Assembly: GCA_052326605.1 (NCBI GenBank)
Contig: JBKQMB010000054.1
Span: 1-64,000, forward strand
Source: Bog-756 sp052326605
GTDB lineage: Bacteria > Actinomycetota > Acidimicrobiia > Acidimicrobiales > RAAP-2
Reading direction: 5' to 3'
DNA: 64,000 bases
This document shows, one piece after another, positions 44,839 through 52,833 of the stretch. The position numbers were made by a program, and so were the translations under genes. Each line of letters begins with the position of its first letter. The stretch's first letter is position 1. Below the pieces are notes generated by a model, which did no database searches, had not been told where the DNA came from, and saw only the letters and a program-made list of their open reading frames with translations.

Positions 44839-45867
44839 GTGACCGGCGCCGCGACGAACCTCGGAGCCGAGTACGAGGCCCTTCGCCAGGGGGTGGGTGC
44901 CCACCAGCTCGGTAGGGACGTGCTGTCCGTGTCCGGTGCGGACGCCGCCTCTTACCTGCAGGGCCAGTGCAGCCAGGACGTCGAGGGCATGCCGATCGGA
45001 GGGTCCGCGGACGCGTTGCTGTTGAGCCCGCAGGGGAAGATCGATGCCTTGGTCCGGGTCACCCGGAGGGCCGCCGATGCCTTCGTCATCGACACCGACG
45101 CGGGGTACGGGGAGGTCGTCGTTGCACGACTGAAGCGGTTCCGCCTCCGGGTCGAGCTGGAGATCGAGCCGCTCCCGTGGAGCTGTGTGGCGATCCGCGG
45201 ACCTCAGGCCGACGGTTGGGCGGTGACCCTGCCCGCAGCCGCTGCTGATCCCGCCGCCGGTTCCGGTATGGGGCCCGACAGGGTTCTGCGCCTGCCGGTC
45301 GATTGGCCGGGCCTGTCGGGATTCGACCTGGTCGGACCCTCACCCGCGCCGGGAGGCCCGATCGACGACTGGGTCGACCCGGGCGTGCTCCGGTGCGGGG
45401 ATGCGGCATGGGAAGCGGTGAGGATCGAGGCGGGTGTGCCGGTGAACGGAAGGGAGATCACCGATTCGACCATCGCCGCAGAGGTCGGACTGGTCGAGCG
45501 CACGGTGTCTTTCACCAAAGGTTGTTTCACCGGGCAGGAGCTGGTGGCCCGACTCGACGCCCGGGGCTCCAAGGTTGCCCGAAAGATGAGCGGACTGGTG
45601 CTCGAGGCCGGCTCGCCCGGCGGAGTCGAGGGAGGCGCGGGGTACGTCCTGCCGCCGACCGGCGCCGCAGTCCTGACCGTCGACGGTGAGTTCGAGGTCG
45701 GGCACCTGACCTCCGTCGCGTGGTCGCCCGGACTCAGGGCCGCGGTGGGGTTGACCACGCTGCACCGGCGGATCGCTCCTCCGGCACAGGTGCTGGTCTG
45801 CTGGATGGCCGACGGCGACGTCTGGCAGGCAGCAGCGGAGGCCCGACCGCTTCCCCTCGTCGATTAG
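44839..45867 (+). CDS. ygfZ: YgfZ/GcvT-like folate-binding protein
   Basis: 342 residues; YgfZ proteins help maintain Fe-S enzymes using folate. The diagnostic KGCFTGQELVARLDARG lies around residue 230, preceded by a GcvT-like domain (SYLQGQCSQDV, LLLSPQGKIDALVRV). It begins with GTG 12 bp after trpE and ends the his/trp run. The Cys of the KGC motif is present. Confidence 0.9.
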   Translation: MTGAATNLGAEYEALRQGVGAHQLGRDVLSVSGADAASYLQGQCSQDVEGMPIGGSADALLLSPQGKIDALVRVTRRAADAFVIDTDAGYGEVVVARLKRFRLRVELEIEPLPWSCVAIRGPQADGWAVTLPAAAADPAAGSGMGPDRVLRLPVDWPGLSGFDLVGPSPAPGGPIDDWVDPGVLRCGDAAWEAVRIEAGVPVNGREITDSTIAAEVGLVERTVSFTKGCFTGQELVARLDARGSKVARKMSGLVLEAGSPGGVEGGAGYVLPPTGAAVLTVDGEFEVGHLTSVAWSPGLRAAVGLTTLHRRIAPPAQVLVCWMADGDVWQAAAEARPLPLVD

Positions 45868-45966
45868 GAACGGGGACCGCTCCACCGGAGGTCTCGGAGC
45901 GTCATGCGCCTCGAGCTCCGGATACGCAGCTAATGTCCGTGGCCTGCGAGGAACGAGAGGCAACTG

Positions 45967-46713
45967 TTGAAGGCGAAGATGGTGACGGTGACGGTGATGG
46001 TGACGGTGATGGGCATCGGAGTGCTGCTCGCCGGCTGCTCTTCAGCTGTGCCCCCTTCGACCACCGGGACCACCGGGACCACCGGGACCACCACCTCGAC
46101 CATCGGCGGTGTGACGGGGACCGCCGTGTTCTCCGTGCGGCCCGTGCTCTGTGCAGCTCCCGACTACGCCGGAGCCGCCGGACAGTCCCCTCCCACCGGT
46201 GCCCTGCCGGCCTGCGCGGCAGCCTCCCAGCTGTCGGTTCTCAATCTCGTGGTGACCCCCAGCTCGAGCAATCCTGACGGCTACACCAGCAACACGAGCA
46301 TTCCACCCGACGCGCAGTTCGCCTCCTACCCGTCCACGACCGCCGCCAACGACACCGCGACGACCACGGTCCTGCTCCCTTCTGCGCCGCCGACTCCGGC
46401 CACCGGTCGCTTCGTACTGGGTCCGGCCGGCCTGACCGGAGCGTCCGTCCAGTCGGCTTCTGCCCAGGTCGGGAACGACGGATGGCTGGTCAATATCACG
46501 TTGACCAGTACCGGCACTGCCGCATGGAACGAGCTGGCGAGGATCCAGTTCCACGCCTTCGTCGCCGTCGACGTGAACGCGGAGGTGGTGAGCGAGCAGC
46601 TCATCCAGCCGACCGCCCTCTACTTCACCACGGTCAGTGGACAGGTGACCGTCGCGGGGTTCACCGAATCGGAGGCCCGGACCGTCGTCAGCGAGATCGA
46701 CGCGGCCCGCTGA
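45967..46713 (+). CDS. Predicted lipoprotein with a SecD head-like domain
   Basis: A 248-residue protein. TTG start with GAGAGG 6 bp upstream. The signal sequence VTVTVMVTVMGIGVLLAGC ends in a lipobox with Cys24, so it should be anchored to the outer face of the membrane. A Thr/Gly/Ser-rich linker (TTGTTGTTTSTIGG) follows. The C-terminal 110 residues (from FVLGPAGLTGASV to ESEARTVVSEIDAAR) resemble the P1 head of SecD: DGWLVNITLTSTGTAAWNEL and VNAEVVSEQLIQ match the SecD pattern of KVVSAPTIQ. There are no membrane helices of SecD. Role unknown; SecD-derived lipoprotein is the best description. Confidence 0.7.
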   Translation: MKAKMVTVTVMVTVMGIGVLLAGCSSAVPPSTTGTTGTTGTTTSTIGGVTGTAVFSVRPVLCAAPDYAGAAGQSPPTGALPACAAASQLSVLNLVVTPSSSNPDGYTSNTSIPPDAQFASYPSTTAANDTATTTVLLPSAPPTPATGRFVLGPAGLTGASVQSASAQVGNDGWLVNITLTSTGTAAWNELARIQFHAFVAVDVNAEVVSEQLIQPTALYFTTVSGQVTVAGFTESEARTVVSEIDAAR

Positions 46714-46834
46714 GCACGTCGTGCCCGCCTGAACCCGGCGTCCCGGCGGAGTGCATTGGAACTACGACACGGCGCAGGTGGACACGGTGCGATACTGGCC
46801 CGCAGCAGTTGCGGACGAACTCGGGGGAGACAGC

Positions 46835-48010
46835 ATGGGTCCGAAGGCATCATCAGGCGCGGTCTCGGCGGAGGGTCGGATCGAGATGGACCCCGAACGC
46901 ATCACCACGTCCACCCGCGACCCGAGGAAGCTGGCCGAGCAGCTCCAGCGGTGGCTGACCGACACCTTGCCGGCCGGCAGCGAACCGGTGATCACGGAGG
47001 TCACCAGTCCCGAGGGCAACGGCATGTCCTCGGAGACCCTCCTCTTCACGGCTCGCTGGGACGAACGGGACGGGCCCGTCGACCACCGCCTGGTGGCACG
47101 CATCGAACCTCCCAGTACGGCCTACCCGGTGTTCACCACCTACGACCTGGACATGCAGTTCAAGGTGATGAAGCTGGTCCAGGAGCACACCTCGGTCCCC
47201 GTGCCGGAGTCACACTGGTTCGAACCCGATCCCGACATCCTCGGAGGCCCGTTCTTGGTGATGGGGCGGGTCGACGGGCTGGTACCGCCGGACGTCCTGC
47301 CCTACACCTTTGGCGACAATTGGGTGTTCGATAGCAGTGAAGCCGACCGCCGCACCATGCAGGAATCTGCCATCCGGGCTCTGGCCGGGATCCACTCCAT
47401 CACCCCCGATCGGTACGACCTCGGATTCCTCGAACATCAGGGTCGCGGTGCCACCTCGCTCGAACGGAGCCTCGACCATTGGCGGTCGTATCACGACTGG
47501 GTGGTGGGGGATGCCCCGTCACCATTGCTCGAAGAGTGCTTCGCCTGGCTGATCGACAACTTCCCCACCGATGTGAGTGCCGATGCGCTCTCGTGGGGCG
47601 ATGGCCGGATCGGGAACATGATGTTCCGCGAACACGAGGTCGTGGCAGTGCTCGACTGGGAGATGGCTGCGGTGGCCCCACCCGAGGTCGATCTCGGGTG
47701 GATGTGTTATCTCCACCTCTTCTTCCAGGACCTGGCCGTGCAACTCGGAGCACCCGGGCTTCCGGACATGTTCCGGCCGTCCGATGTGCGCGAGTCCTAC
47801 GGCAAGGCATCAGGACGGGCTCCGGGTGACCTCACCTGGCACATCGCCTACGCAGCCATCCGGCACGGCGTCATCATGCGCCGGGTCACCGAGCGATCCA
47901 TCTTCTTCGGCGAAGCGGACCCTCCTGACGACATCGACGACCTGATCATGCACCGCTCGACCCTCCGGGGCATGCTCGACGGCTCGTACTGGTCCGCCAT
48001 CGGCCTCTGA
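46835..48010 (+). CDS. Phosphotransferase family (APH/ACAD10-like) kinase
   Basis: A 391-residue protein kinase-fold phosphotransferase. Motifs: LFTARWDERDGPVDHRLVAR in the N-lobe, FLVMGRVDGLVPPD, catalytic loop LSWGDGRIGNMMF (the HGD-x4-N motif with Trp-Gly-Asp), and AVLDWEMAAVAPPEVDLGWM with the metal Asp. It resembles the APH domain of acyl-CoA dehydrogenase 10/11 proteins more than drug-resistance enzymes; the substrate is unknown. ATG 46835 has GGGGGAG 5 bp upstream; GTG 46751 is an alternative. It converges with the SDR gene. Confidence 0.85.
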   Translation: MGPKASSGAVSAEGRIEMDPERITTSTRDPRKLAEQLQRWLTDTLPAGSEPVITEVTSPEGNGMSSETLLFTARWDERDGPVDHRLVARIEPPSTAYPVFTTYDLDMQFKVMKLVQEHTSVPVPESHWFEPDPDILGGPFLVMGRVDGLVPPDVLPYTFGDNWVFDSSEADRRTMQESAIRALAGIHSITPDRYDLGFLEHQGRGATSLERSLDHWRSYHDWVVGDAPSPLLEECFAWLIDNFPTDVSADALSWGDGRIGNMMFREHEVVAVLDWEMAAVAPPEVDLGWMCYLHLFFQDLAVQLGAPGLPDMFRPSDVRESYGKASGRAPGDLTWHIAYAAIRHGVIMRRVTERSIFFGEADPPDDIDDLIMHRSTLRGMLDGSYWSAIGL

Positions 48011-48023
48011 TCGGATCAGCGGC

Positions 48024-48055
48024 GACCCGTGGCACCAAGGGAGGTGCCGGGGGTC
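48024..48055. terminator. Two-part hairpin between convergent genes
   Basis: GGCACC (48031-48036) pairs with GGTGCC (48043-48048) around a 6-nt loop, extended by GACCC (48024-48028) with GGGTC (48051-48055) across a symmetric 2-nt internal loop. It fills the 43-bp gap between the phosphotransferase (+) and the SDR (-) and is the strongest terminator candidate in the window. Confidence 0.7.
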
Positions 48056-48854
48056 AGACGCCGAGGCTGCCCTTGGCTGCCGCTTCGAAGAGGCGGTACG
48101 GCATGAGGCGCTTGCTGATGATCCCCACCCGCTCGCCAGGCTTCCCGACCGATACCCGCCGTCGGGGGTGCCTGGCCTCGAGGGCGCGTTGCACGGTCGC
48201 AGCCACCTCATCAGGGCTAACCCCGTGCGCCTCGTCGCCGGCCATCTTGGCGACCGCCTTGGCCACCGCTGCGGCGTAGGGATCGTCTCCGTCCGGTGCC
48301 TGGACGTCCCGGCGGCTGCTGGTGAAGTCGGTTCGCACATTGCCGGGTTCGACCAGTGTCACCCGGATGTTGAAAGGCTCCACCTCGTAGGCGAGCGACT
48401 CCGCGTAGCCCTCCATGGCGAACTTGCTGGCGCTGTAGAACGCCTGGAACGGGATCCCGATGATCCCGCCGATTGAACTGATGAGGACGATCCTGCCCGA
48501 CTGCTGGCGGCGCATTACGGGGAGTGCCTCCTGAACGACTCGCACCGCCCCCCAGAAATTGGTCTCCAGCTGGTCCTGCGCATCGGCGATCGGTGTCTGC
48601 TCCACGGCTCCGGCCAAACCCCACCCGGCACAGGCGACCACGGCATCGAGCCGGCCGTGCTGCGCCAGCAGCGTCTCGAATCCCGAGTGCACCGAGGTAT
48701 CGGTGTCCACGTCCATCATCATGGGATCCCAACCGCCGGACGAGGTGCCGCGGCGACTGGCACCGACAACCTTCCACCCCTGGTGATGCATCCGGTCGGC
48801 GCAGGCCCGGCCGATGCCCGCCGAGGCGCCGGTCACAAGGATCACCTGGTCCAT
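48054..48854 (-). CDS. Short-chain dehydrogenase/reductase
   Basis: A 266-residue Rossmann oxidoreductase of unknown substrate. NAD(P)-binding TGASAGIGRACADR, NAG-like VACAGWGLAG, catalytic SSIGGIIGIPFQAFYSASKF with Ser/Tyr/Lys, and the LVEPGNVRTDF segment of the classical family. ATG at 48854 has GAAGGAGGA just upstream. The gene lies 92 bp after the histidine kinase stop, and the pentanucleotide repeat is in that gap. Confidence 0.9.
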   Translation of the reverse strand: MDQVILVTGASAGIGRACADRMHHQGWKVVGASRRGTSSGGWDPMMMDVDTDTSVHSGFETLLAQHGRLDAVVACAGWGLAGAVEQTPIADAQDQLETNFWGAVRVVQEALPVMRRQQSGRIVLISSIGGIIGIPFQAFYSASKFAMEGYAESLAYEVEPFNIRVTLVEPGNVRTDFTSSRRDVQAPDGDDPYAAAVAKAVAKMAGDEAHGVSPDEVAATVQRALEARHPRRRVSVGKPGERVGIISKRLMPYRLFEAAAKGSLGV

Positions 48855-48911
48855 GGGTCCTCCTTCTCCGTCGGGGTTTCCTTCATACTGCGTCCGGATA
48901 CCTCGGATCGA

Positions 48912-48940
48912 ATCGGATCGGATCGGATCGGATCGGATCG
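48912..48940. repeat. Pentanucleotide tandem repeat (atcgg)n
   Basis: Nearly six perfect copies of atcgg (48912-48940), preceded by a decayed copy at 48904-48911. It lies 58-86 bp upstream of the SDR start codon, in a promoter position, and just past the kinase stop codon. A slippage-prone repeat. Confidence 0.9.
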
Positions 48941-48946
48941 ACCGGC

Positions 48947-50398
48947 TCAGGCCGAGGGAACGGCTGCAGGGCCGGGCGGCGGTCCGCTCGAACCGACGGT
49001 CGGCCCTGGTGCGCTCGGGCCACCGGGCGCCTCGGGGAGGCGACCGGGTCGGAAAGCCAGCGACATCCGTGTGCCCTGTCCCCCGGCCACTGGCGATTCG
49101 GCCCGGACCGTGGCCCCCATAGCGGCTGCCAGCTCCGACACGATGGCCAAACCCAGGCCCGAGCCCGTGCGCCGCCCACGGACCCGGTCGGAGACGAAGT
49201 GTCGCTCGAATACTCGTGACAGCTGATCGGCGGGGATCCCCGGGCCGTCGTCCACCACCCACACTCCAGGGGTACCACCCACGGTGGCCGCTCCCACCAC
49301 GATGCGGTGCCGGGCGAACGAGGAAGCGTTCTCCACCAGGTTGACGAGAACCTGGGCCAGCCGATCGGCGTCAGCCAGCACCCAGAGCGGTCCAACCGAG
49401 CCCGGTGCGGTGACCAACTCCAGTCCGAGCTCGCCGGCCCGGGGCAGGAAGCCGTCGACCACCTGACGGACGACCGCGGCACAGTCCACGGGCTGCAGGT
49501 CCAGGGAGAAACGATCGGCATCGAGTCGGGCCAGATCGAGGAGATCCTGGACCAGACGCTCGAGTCGGCGGGACTCGGAGCTGATGACGGCCGCTGCCGC
49601 GGCAGCATCGTCCGTGGCTCCGTCGATCACCGCATCTGCGTAGCCTCGGATCGAGGTGAGTGGCGTGCGCAGTTCGTGGGAGACCGAGAGGAGGAATTGG
49701 CGCTCTTGGTCGCGCGCCCGCACCAGATTGGCCCCCAGGGTGTTGATCGATTCGGCCAGCTGGGTGAACTCGGGGTCGTCCCGGGGGTGGACCGCCACGG
49801 TGGCATCGAGGTCCCCGGCCGCAATGCGCCTGGTGGCGGCGACTGCTGCCACCAGGGGACGGGTGAACCTCCGGGCCAAGGCCGCAGCCACCAGGGCGGC
49901 GGCAACCAGGCCGATGGCTCCCACCAGGCCGAAATAGCGGAACCCGTTGGCCGGGTTGTGGGCCTGGCGCGTGATCACGAGGACCGGTACGTAGGCGGTC
50001 ACCTTGGCGATGGGTGTGGGCACGGCGGTGTACACCAGGAGGGACCTGGTGTGGCCGCTGGTCTGCTGCCCGGCCTGCAGGGCCGGTATGTCGAGCTGCG
50101 CCTCGGTGATGTCCGACGGGAGCCGGCCGGTGATGGTGCCATCGGGGTACAGGGCGACCACGCTGATGTCGGCGAAGGCTCCTGCGTCGGCGATGACCCG
50201 GAGTTCGCGCCGGAACGTCGCCTTGGTGATGTCGGTGGTGTTCGAGAAGGTCTGGGAGATGGCCCTGCCCTGCCCGATCAGCTCCTGTTGGGCGGTGGAC
50301 ACGGCGGCACGCCGGATGAGCACGTAGCTTCCCACGCTGGTGGCCAGGAGGGTGACCGCCACCAACAACAGGATGGCAATGGTGAGTCGCCGTCTCAT
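48947..50398 (-). CDS. Two-component sensor histidine kinase
   Basis: A 483-residue membrane kinase. Membrane helix at residues 7-28, extracytoplasmic sensor 30-155, second helix about 157-176, HAMP domain, phosphorylated His241 (SVSHELRTPLTSIRGYADA), then HATPase with NLVENASSFA, DDGPGIPADQLSRVFERHF and GSGLGLAIVSELA. The C-terminal 30 residues are Pro/Gly/Ser-rich. It starts at ATG 50398, 4 bp inside the regulator's end (ATGA). The stimulus is unknown. Confidence 0.93.
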   Translation of the reverse strand: MRRRLTIAILLLVAVTLLATSVGSYVLIRRAAVSTAQQELIGQGRAISQTFSNTTDITKATFRRELRVIADAGAFADISVVALYPDGTITGRLPSDITEAQLDIPALQAGQQTSGHTRSLLVYTAVPTPIAKVTAYVPVLVITRQAHNPANGFRYFGLVGAIGLVAAALVAAALARRFTRPLVAAVAATRRIAAGDLDATVAVHPRDDPEFTQLAESINTLGANLVRARDQERQFLLSVSHELRTPLTSIRGYADAVIDGATDDAAAAAAVISSESRRLERLVQDLLDLARLDADRFSLDLQPVDCAAVVRQVVDGFLPRAGELGLELVTAPGSVGPLWVLADADRLAQVLVNLVENASSFARHRIVVGAATVGGTPGVWVVDDGPGIPADQLSRVFERHFVSDRVRGRRTGSGLGLAIVSELAAAMGATVRAESPVAGGQGTRMSLAFRPGRLPEAPGGPSAPGPTVGSSGPPPGPAAVPSA

Positions 50399-51150
50399 CC
50401 GAGCCGGTAGCCGACGCCCCAGACCGTGGCCAAGGGGAGGTCGTCGCCCAATTTCTTGCGGAGTTGTCGGACATGGACGTCGACGGTGCGCTCGTCGCCG
50501 ATCCAGTCGTCCCCCCAGACTCCGTCGAGCAGCTGCCGCCGCGACAGGGCCAACCCGAGGTTGTCCGCCAGATAGGCCAGCAGGTCGAACTCACGGGTCG
50601 TCAACGGGACCACCTCGCCGGCGAGGCGGGCCTCGCGGCGACGGGAGTCGACCTCGACGCGGCCGATCTGCTCCACCGAGGGGCCGGCCCGTACCGGTGG
50701 CGCCCCGACCCGACGCAGAATGGCGTGCACACGGGCCACGAGCTCGCGGGCCGAGAACGGCTTGGTGACGTAATCGTCCGCACCGAGTTCGAGGCCGAGC
50801 ACCCGGTCCACTTCGTCGTCGCGGGCACTCAGTATCAGGATCGGCACGTCCGCGCCGACGCCGCCCCCGCCGACCCTGGCAGCCCGATCTGCCCCGTCCC
50901 GGTGGTCGCCACCCGACGGTGCCGTGCTGCTCCGGAGTCTTCGGCAGACATCGAGACCGTCGAGGGCGCCCGGCAGCCCGATGTCCACGATGACCAGCTT
51001 CGGGTGCTCGCGTTCCACCAGGGCCAGACCCGACTCTCCGTCTTCAGCCTGGAGCACCCGGAATCCGTCACGCCGCAGGTACATGGCGACTAGGTCCGAT
51101 ATGTGGTGATCGTCCTCGATCACCACCAGGGTCTCCTCGGCCGGTACCAT
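50395..51150 (-). CDS. OmpR/PhoB-family response regulator with extended receiver domain
   Basis: A 251-residue regulator paired with the kinase. The receiver has acidic IEDDHH at the start, phosphoacceptor Asp56 (VIVDIGLPG), Ser108 and Lys130 (YVTKPF). The distance Asp56-Lys130 is 74 residues, against about 50 in typical receivers: an insert of about 22 residues, Gly/Ala/Asp-rich, lies near residues 75-100 (APSGGDHRDGADRAARVG). The winged helix has TTREFDLLAYLADNLG and ERTVDVHVRQLRKKLG. ATG at 51150, with GTG/TTG codons upstream less likely. Confidence 0.92.
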   Translation of the reverse strand: MVPAEETLVVIEDDHHISDLVAMYLRRDGFRVLQAEDGESGLALVEREHPKLVIVDIGLPGALDGLDVCRRLRSSTAPSGGDHRDGADRAARVGGGGVGADVPILILSARDDEVDRVLGLELGADDYVTKPFSARELVARVHAILRRVGAPPVRAGPSVEQIGRVEVDSRRREARLAGEVVPLTTREFDLLAYLADNLGLALSRRQLLDGVWGDDWIGDERTVDVHVRQLRKKLGDDLPLATVWGVGYRLG

Positions 51151-51177
51151 GAGGTCCAGCCTGCCACCGGGCCGGCA

Positions 51178-51229
51178 GTGCTGGCTGTCATGATTAGGAA
51201 AGTGTGAGCGGGAGCCCGGCTGCCAGCAC
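51178..51229. promoter_or_regulatory. Divergent control region with an inverted repeat
   Basis: GTGCTGGC (51178-51185) and GCCAGCAC (51222-51229) form an 8-bp inverted repeat with a 36-nt spacer, in the 115-bp gap between the response regulator and trpC, which point away from each other. The promoters of both should be here. An operator is possible but unproven. I see no Trp-codon leader peptide. Confidence 0.3.
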
Positions 51230-51265
51230 CGGGAGCGGCCATGGCCCCGGTAGGCTTCGGGTGCC

Positions 51266-52057
51266 ATGCCGGCCTATCTCGACTCCATCCTCGCTGCCCA
51301 TCGCACTGCCGCGGCGGCCGACACCCGCGACGTCGAAGCGGCCGTCGAACAGGCGGAACGGGGCGGGGCCACGCGCTCGTTCGCCGATGCGATCGCCGCG
51401 GCGAGCACACGGTACGGCATGGCCGTGATCTCCGAGATCAAGCGGCGCTCGCCGTCGAAAGGTGATCTCGACACTGACCTCGACCCGGCCACGGTGGCCG
51501 TCGAGTACGAGGCCGGGGGCGCCGCCTGCCTGTCGGTGCTCACCGATCGCCAGTTCTTCGGTGGACTGCCGGACGATCTGCGCGCTGCTCGCGCCGCGTG
51601 CTCCCTGCCGGTACTGCGGAAGGACTTCACGGTCAGCGCCCTCGACGTATGCGATGCCCGTTCGATGGGGGCGGACGCGGTGCTACTCATCGCTGCTGCC
51701 CTCACCGACCCGGAGCTGTCGTCGTTCCTGCAGCTGGCCGGCAGGTGCTCACTTGCGGCCCTCGTGGAGGTCCACGACGAAACTGAACTGGGCCGCGCCC
51801 TCGATGCCGGTGCCGCCCTGGTGGGCGTGAACCAGCGGGACCTCCGCACCTTCGAAGTCGATCATCAGCGGGCACTCTCGCTGGGAGCGGCCATCCCGGC
51901 CGGGGTCGTGGCGGTGGCCGAATCGGGAATCCGCGACGTTGACGACGTGGCCCGCCTCGCCGAGGCCGGCTTCCAGGCCGTGCTGGTGGGGGAGACCCTG
52001 ATCCGATCGGCCGACCGGCGGGCTGCCGTGGCCGAGCTGCTCGGGGTGCGCCTGTGA
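51266..52057 (+). CDS. trpC: Indole-3-glycerol phosphate synthase
   Basis: A 263-residue (beta/alpha)8 enzyme closing the indole ring. Motifs AVISEIKRRSPSKGD, VEYEAGGAACLSVLTD, LPVLRKDFTVSALDV, ALLVGVNQRDLRTFEVD and VAVAESGIRDVDDV carry the substrate and catalytic Lys/Glu residues. ATG 51266. First gene of trpCFBA; trpF starts inside its stop codon (GTGA). Confidence 0.95.
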   Translation: MPAYLDSILAAHRTAAAADTRDVEAAVEQAERGGATRSFADAIAAASTRYGMAVISEIKRRSPSKGDLDTDLDPATVAVEYEAGGAACLSVLTDRQFFGGLPDDLRAARAACSLPVLRKDFTVSALDVCDARSMGADAVLLIAAALTDPELSSFLQLAGRCSLAALVEVHDETELGRALDAGAALVGVNQRDLRTFEVDHQRALSLGAAIPAGVVAVAESGIRDVDDVARLAEAGFQAVLVGETLIRSADRRAAVAELLGVRL

Positions 52058-52833
52058 ACGTGTTCGCGATGCCCGACTACCACGGGGCGGACGAAGTATT
52101 CGTGAAGATCTGCGGGATCACCTCCGAGGCGGATGCACTGTTGGCAGTGGGGATGGGGGCCGCTGCGGTGGGCTTCATCTTCGCTCCGTCCCCCCGTCAG
52201 ATGGCGCCGGCGGCAGTGGCCGACATCGTGAAGCGGTTGCCCCACGAAACGGTCACGGTGGGAGTGTTCCGGGACGAGTCGCCGCGGCGGGTCATCGAAA
52301 TCGCCAATCAGATCGGTCTGCGAGCTGTGCAGCTCCACGGTGTCGAGTCCATCGAGGACACCCGGTGGATCGCCAGCCGGGCGAACTGGACGATCAAGGC
52401 GTTTCCAGCCGGCCACCGCAACATCCAACGCTTCGAGGAGTACGGGGCCCAGTCGCTGCTCATCGACGGGGCCAGTCCGGGGTCGGGTGAGCTGTTCGAT
52501 TGGCGGCTGGCGGAAGGCGTCGTCGACCCGAGTCGGCTCATCGTCTCGGGTGGCCTTCGGCCGGACAACGTTGGCGGGGCCATCGCCCACCTGCATCCCT
52601 GGGGGGTGGACGTGGCCAGCGGCGTCGAGTCGGCGCCCGGCGTGAAGGACCCCACCAAGTTGCGCGAGTTCATGGCTGCCGTGCGGACGGCGGAACGGGC
52701 GGCGAACCGGGCCGGCCGCCGGGAGGCGGCCCCGTCGATCGACCCCGACGGCGGCCGCCACCCCACCAACGACGGAGACCGTCGGTCACCGACCTCCGGC
52801 CCCGACCTCTTCGATTGGGAGGACGAACCATGA
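52054..52833 (+). CDS. trpF: Phosphoribosylanthranilate isomerase
   Basis: A 259-residue TrpF: FVKICGITSEADAL with the catalytic Cys, AVGFIFAPSPRQM, VGVFRDESPRRV, RAVQLHGVES, LLIDGASPGSGE with the catalytic Asp and SGGLRPDNVGGA. About 45 residues at the end are a disordered extension (Arg/Asp/Pro). Many actinobacteria lack trpF because HisA/PriA does the job; here both genes are present. Start GTG overlaps the trpC stop; stop overlaps the trpB start (ATGA). Confidence 0.95.
   Translation: MNVFAMPDYHGADEVFVKICGITSEADALLAVGMGAAAVGFIFAPSPRQMAPAAVADIVKRLPHETVTVGVFRDESPRRVIEIANQIGLRAVQLHGVESIEDTRWIASRANWTIKAFPAGHRNIQRFEEYGAQSLLIDGASPGSGELFDWRLAEGVVDPSRLIVSGGLRPDNVGGAIAHLHPWGVDVASGVESAPGVKDPTKLREFMAAVRTAERAANRAGRREAAPSIDPDGGRHPTNDGDRRSPTSGPDLFDWEDEP

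Noticed and set aside
46835..48010. Aminoglycoside-resistance kinase
   Set aside because: It has the kinase fold but resembles the ACAD10/APH-domain group, and its neighbours give no resistance context.
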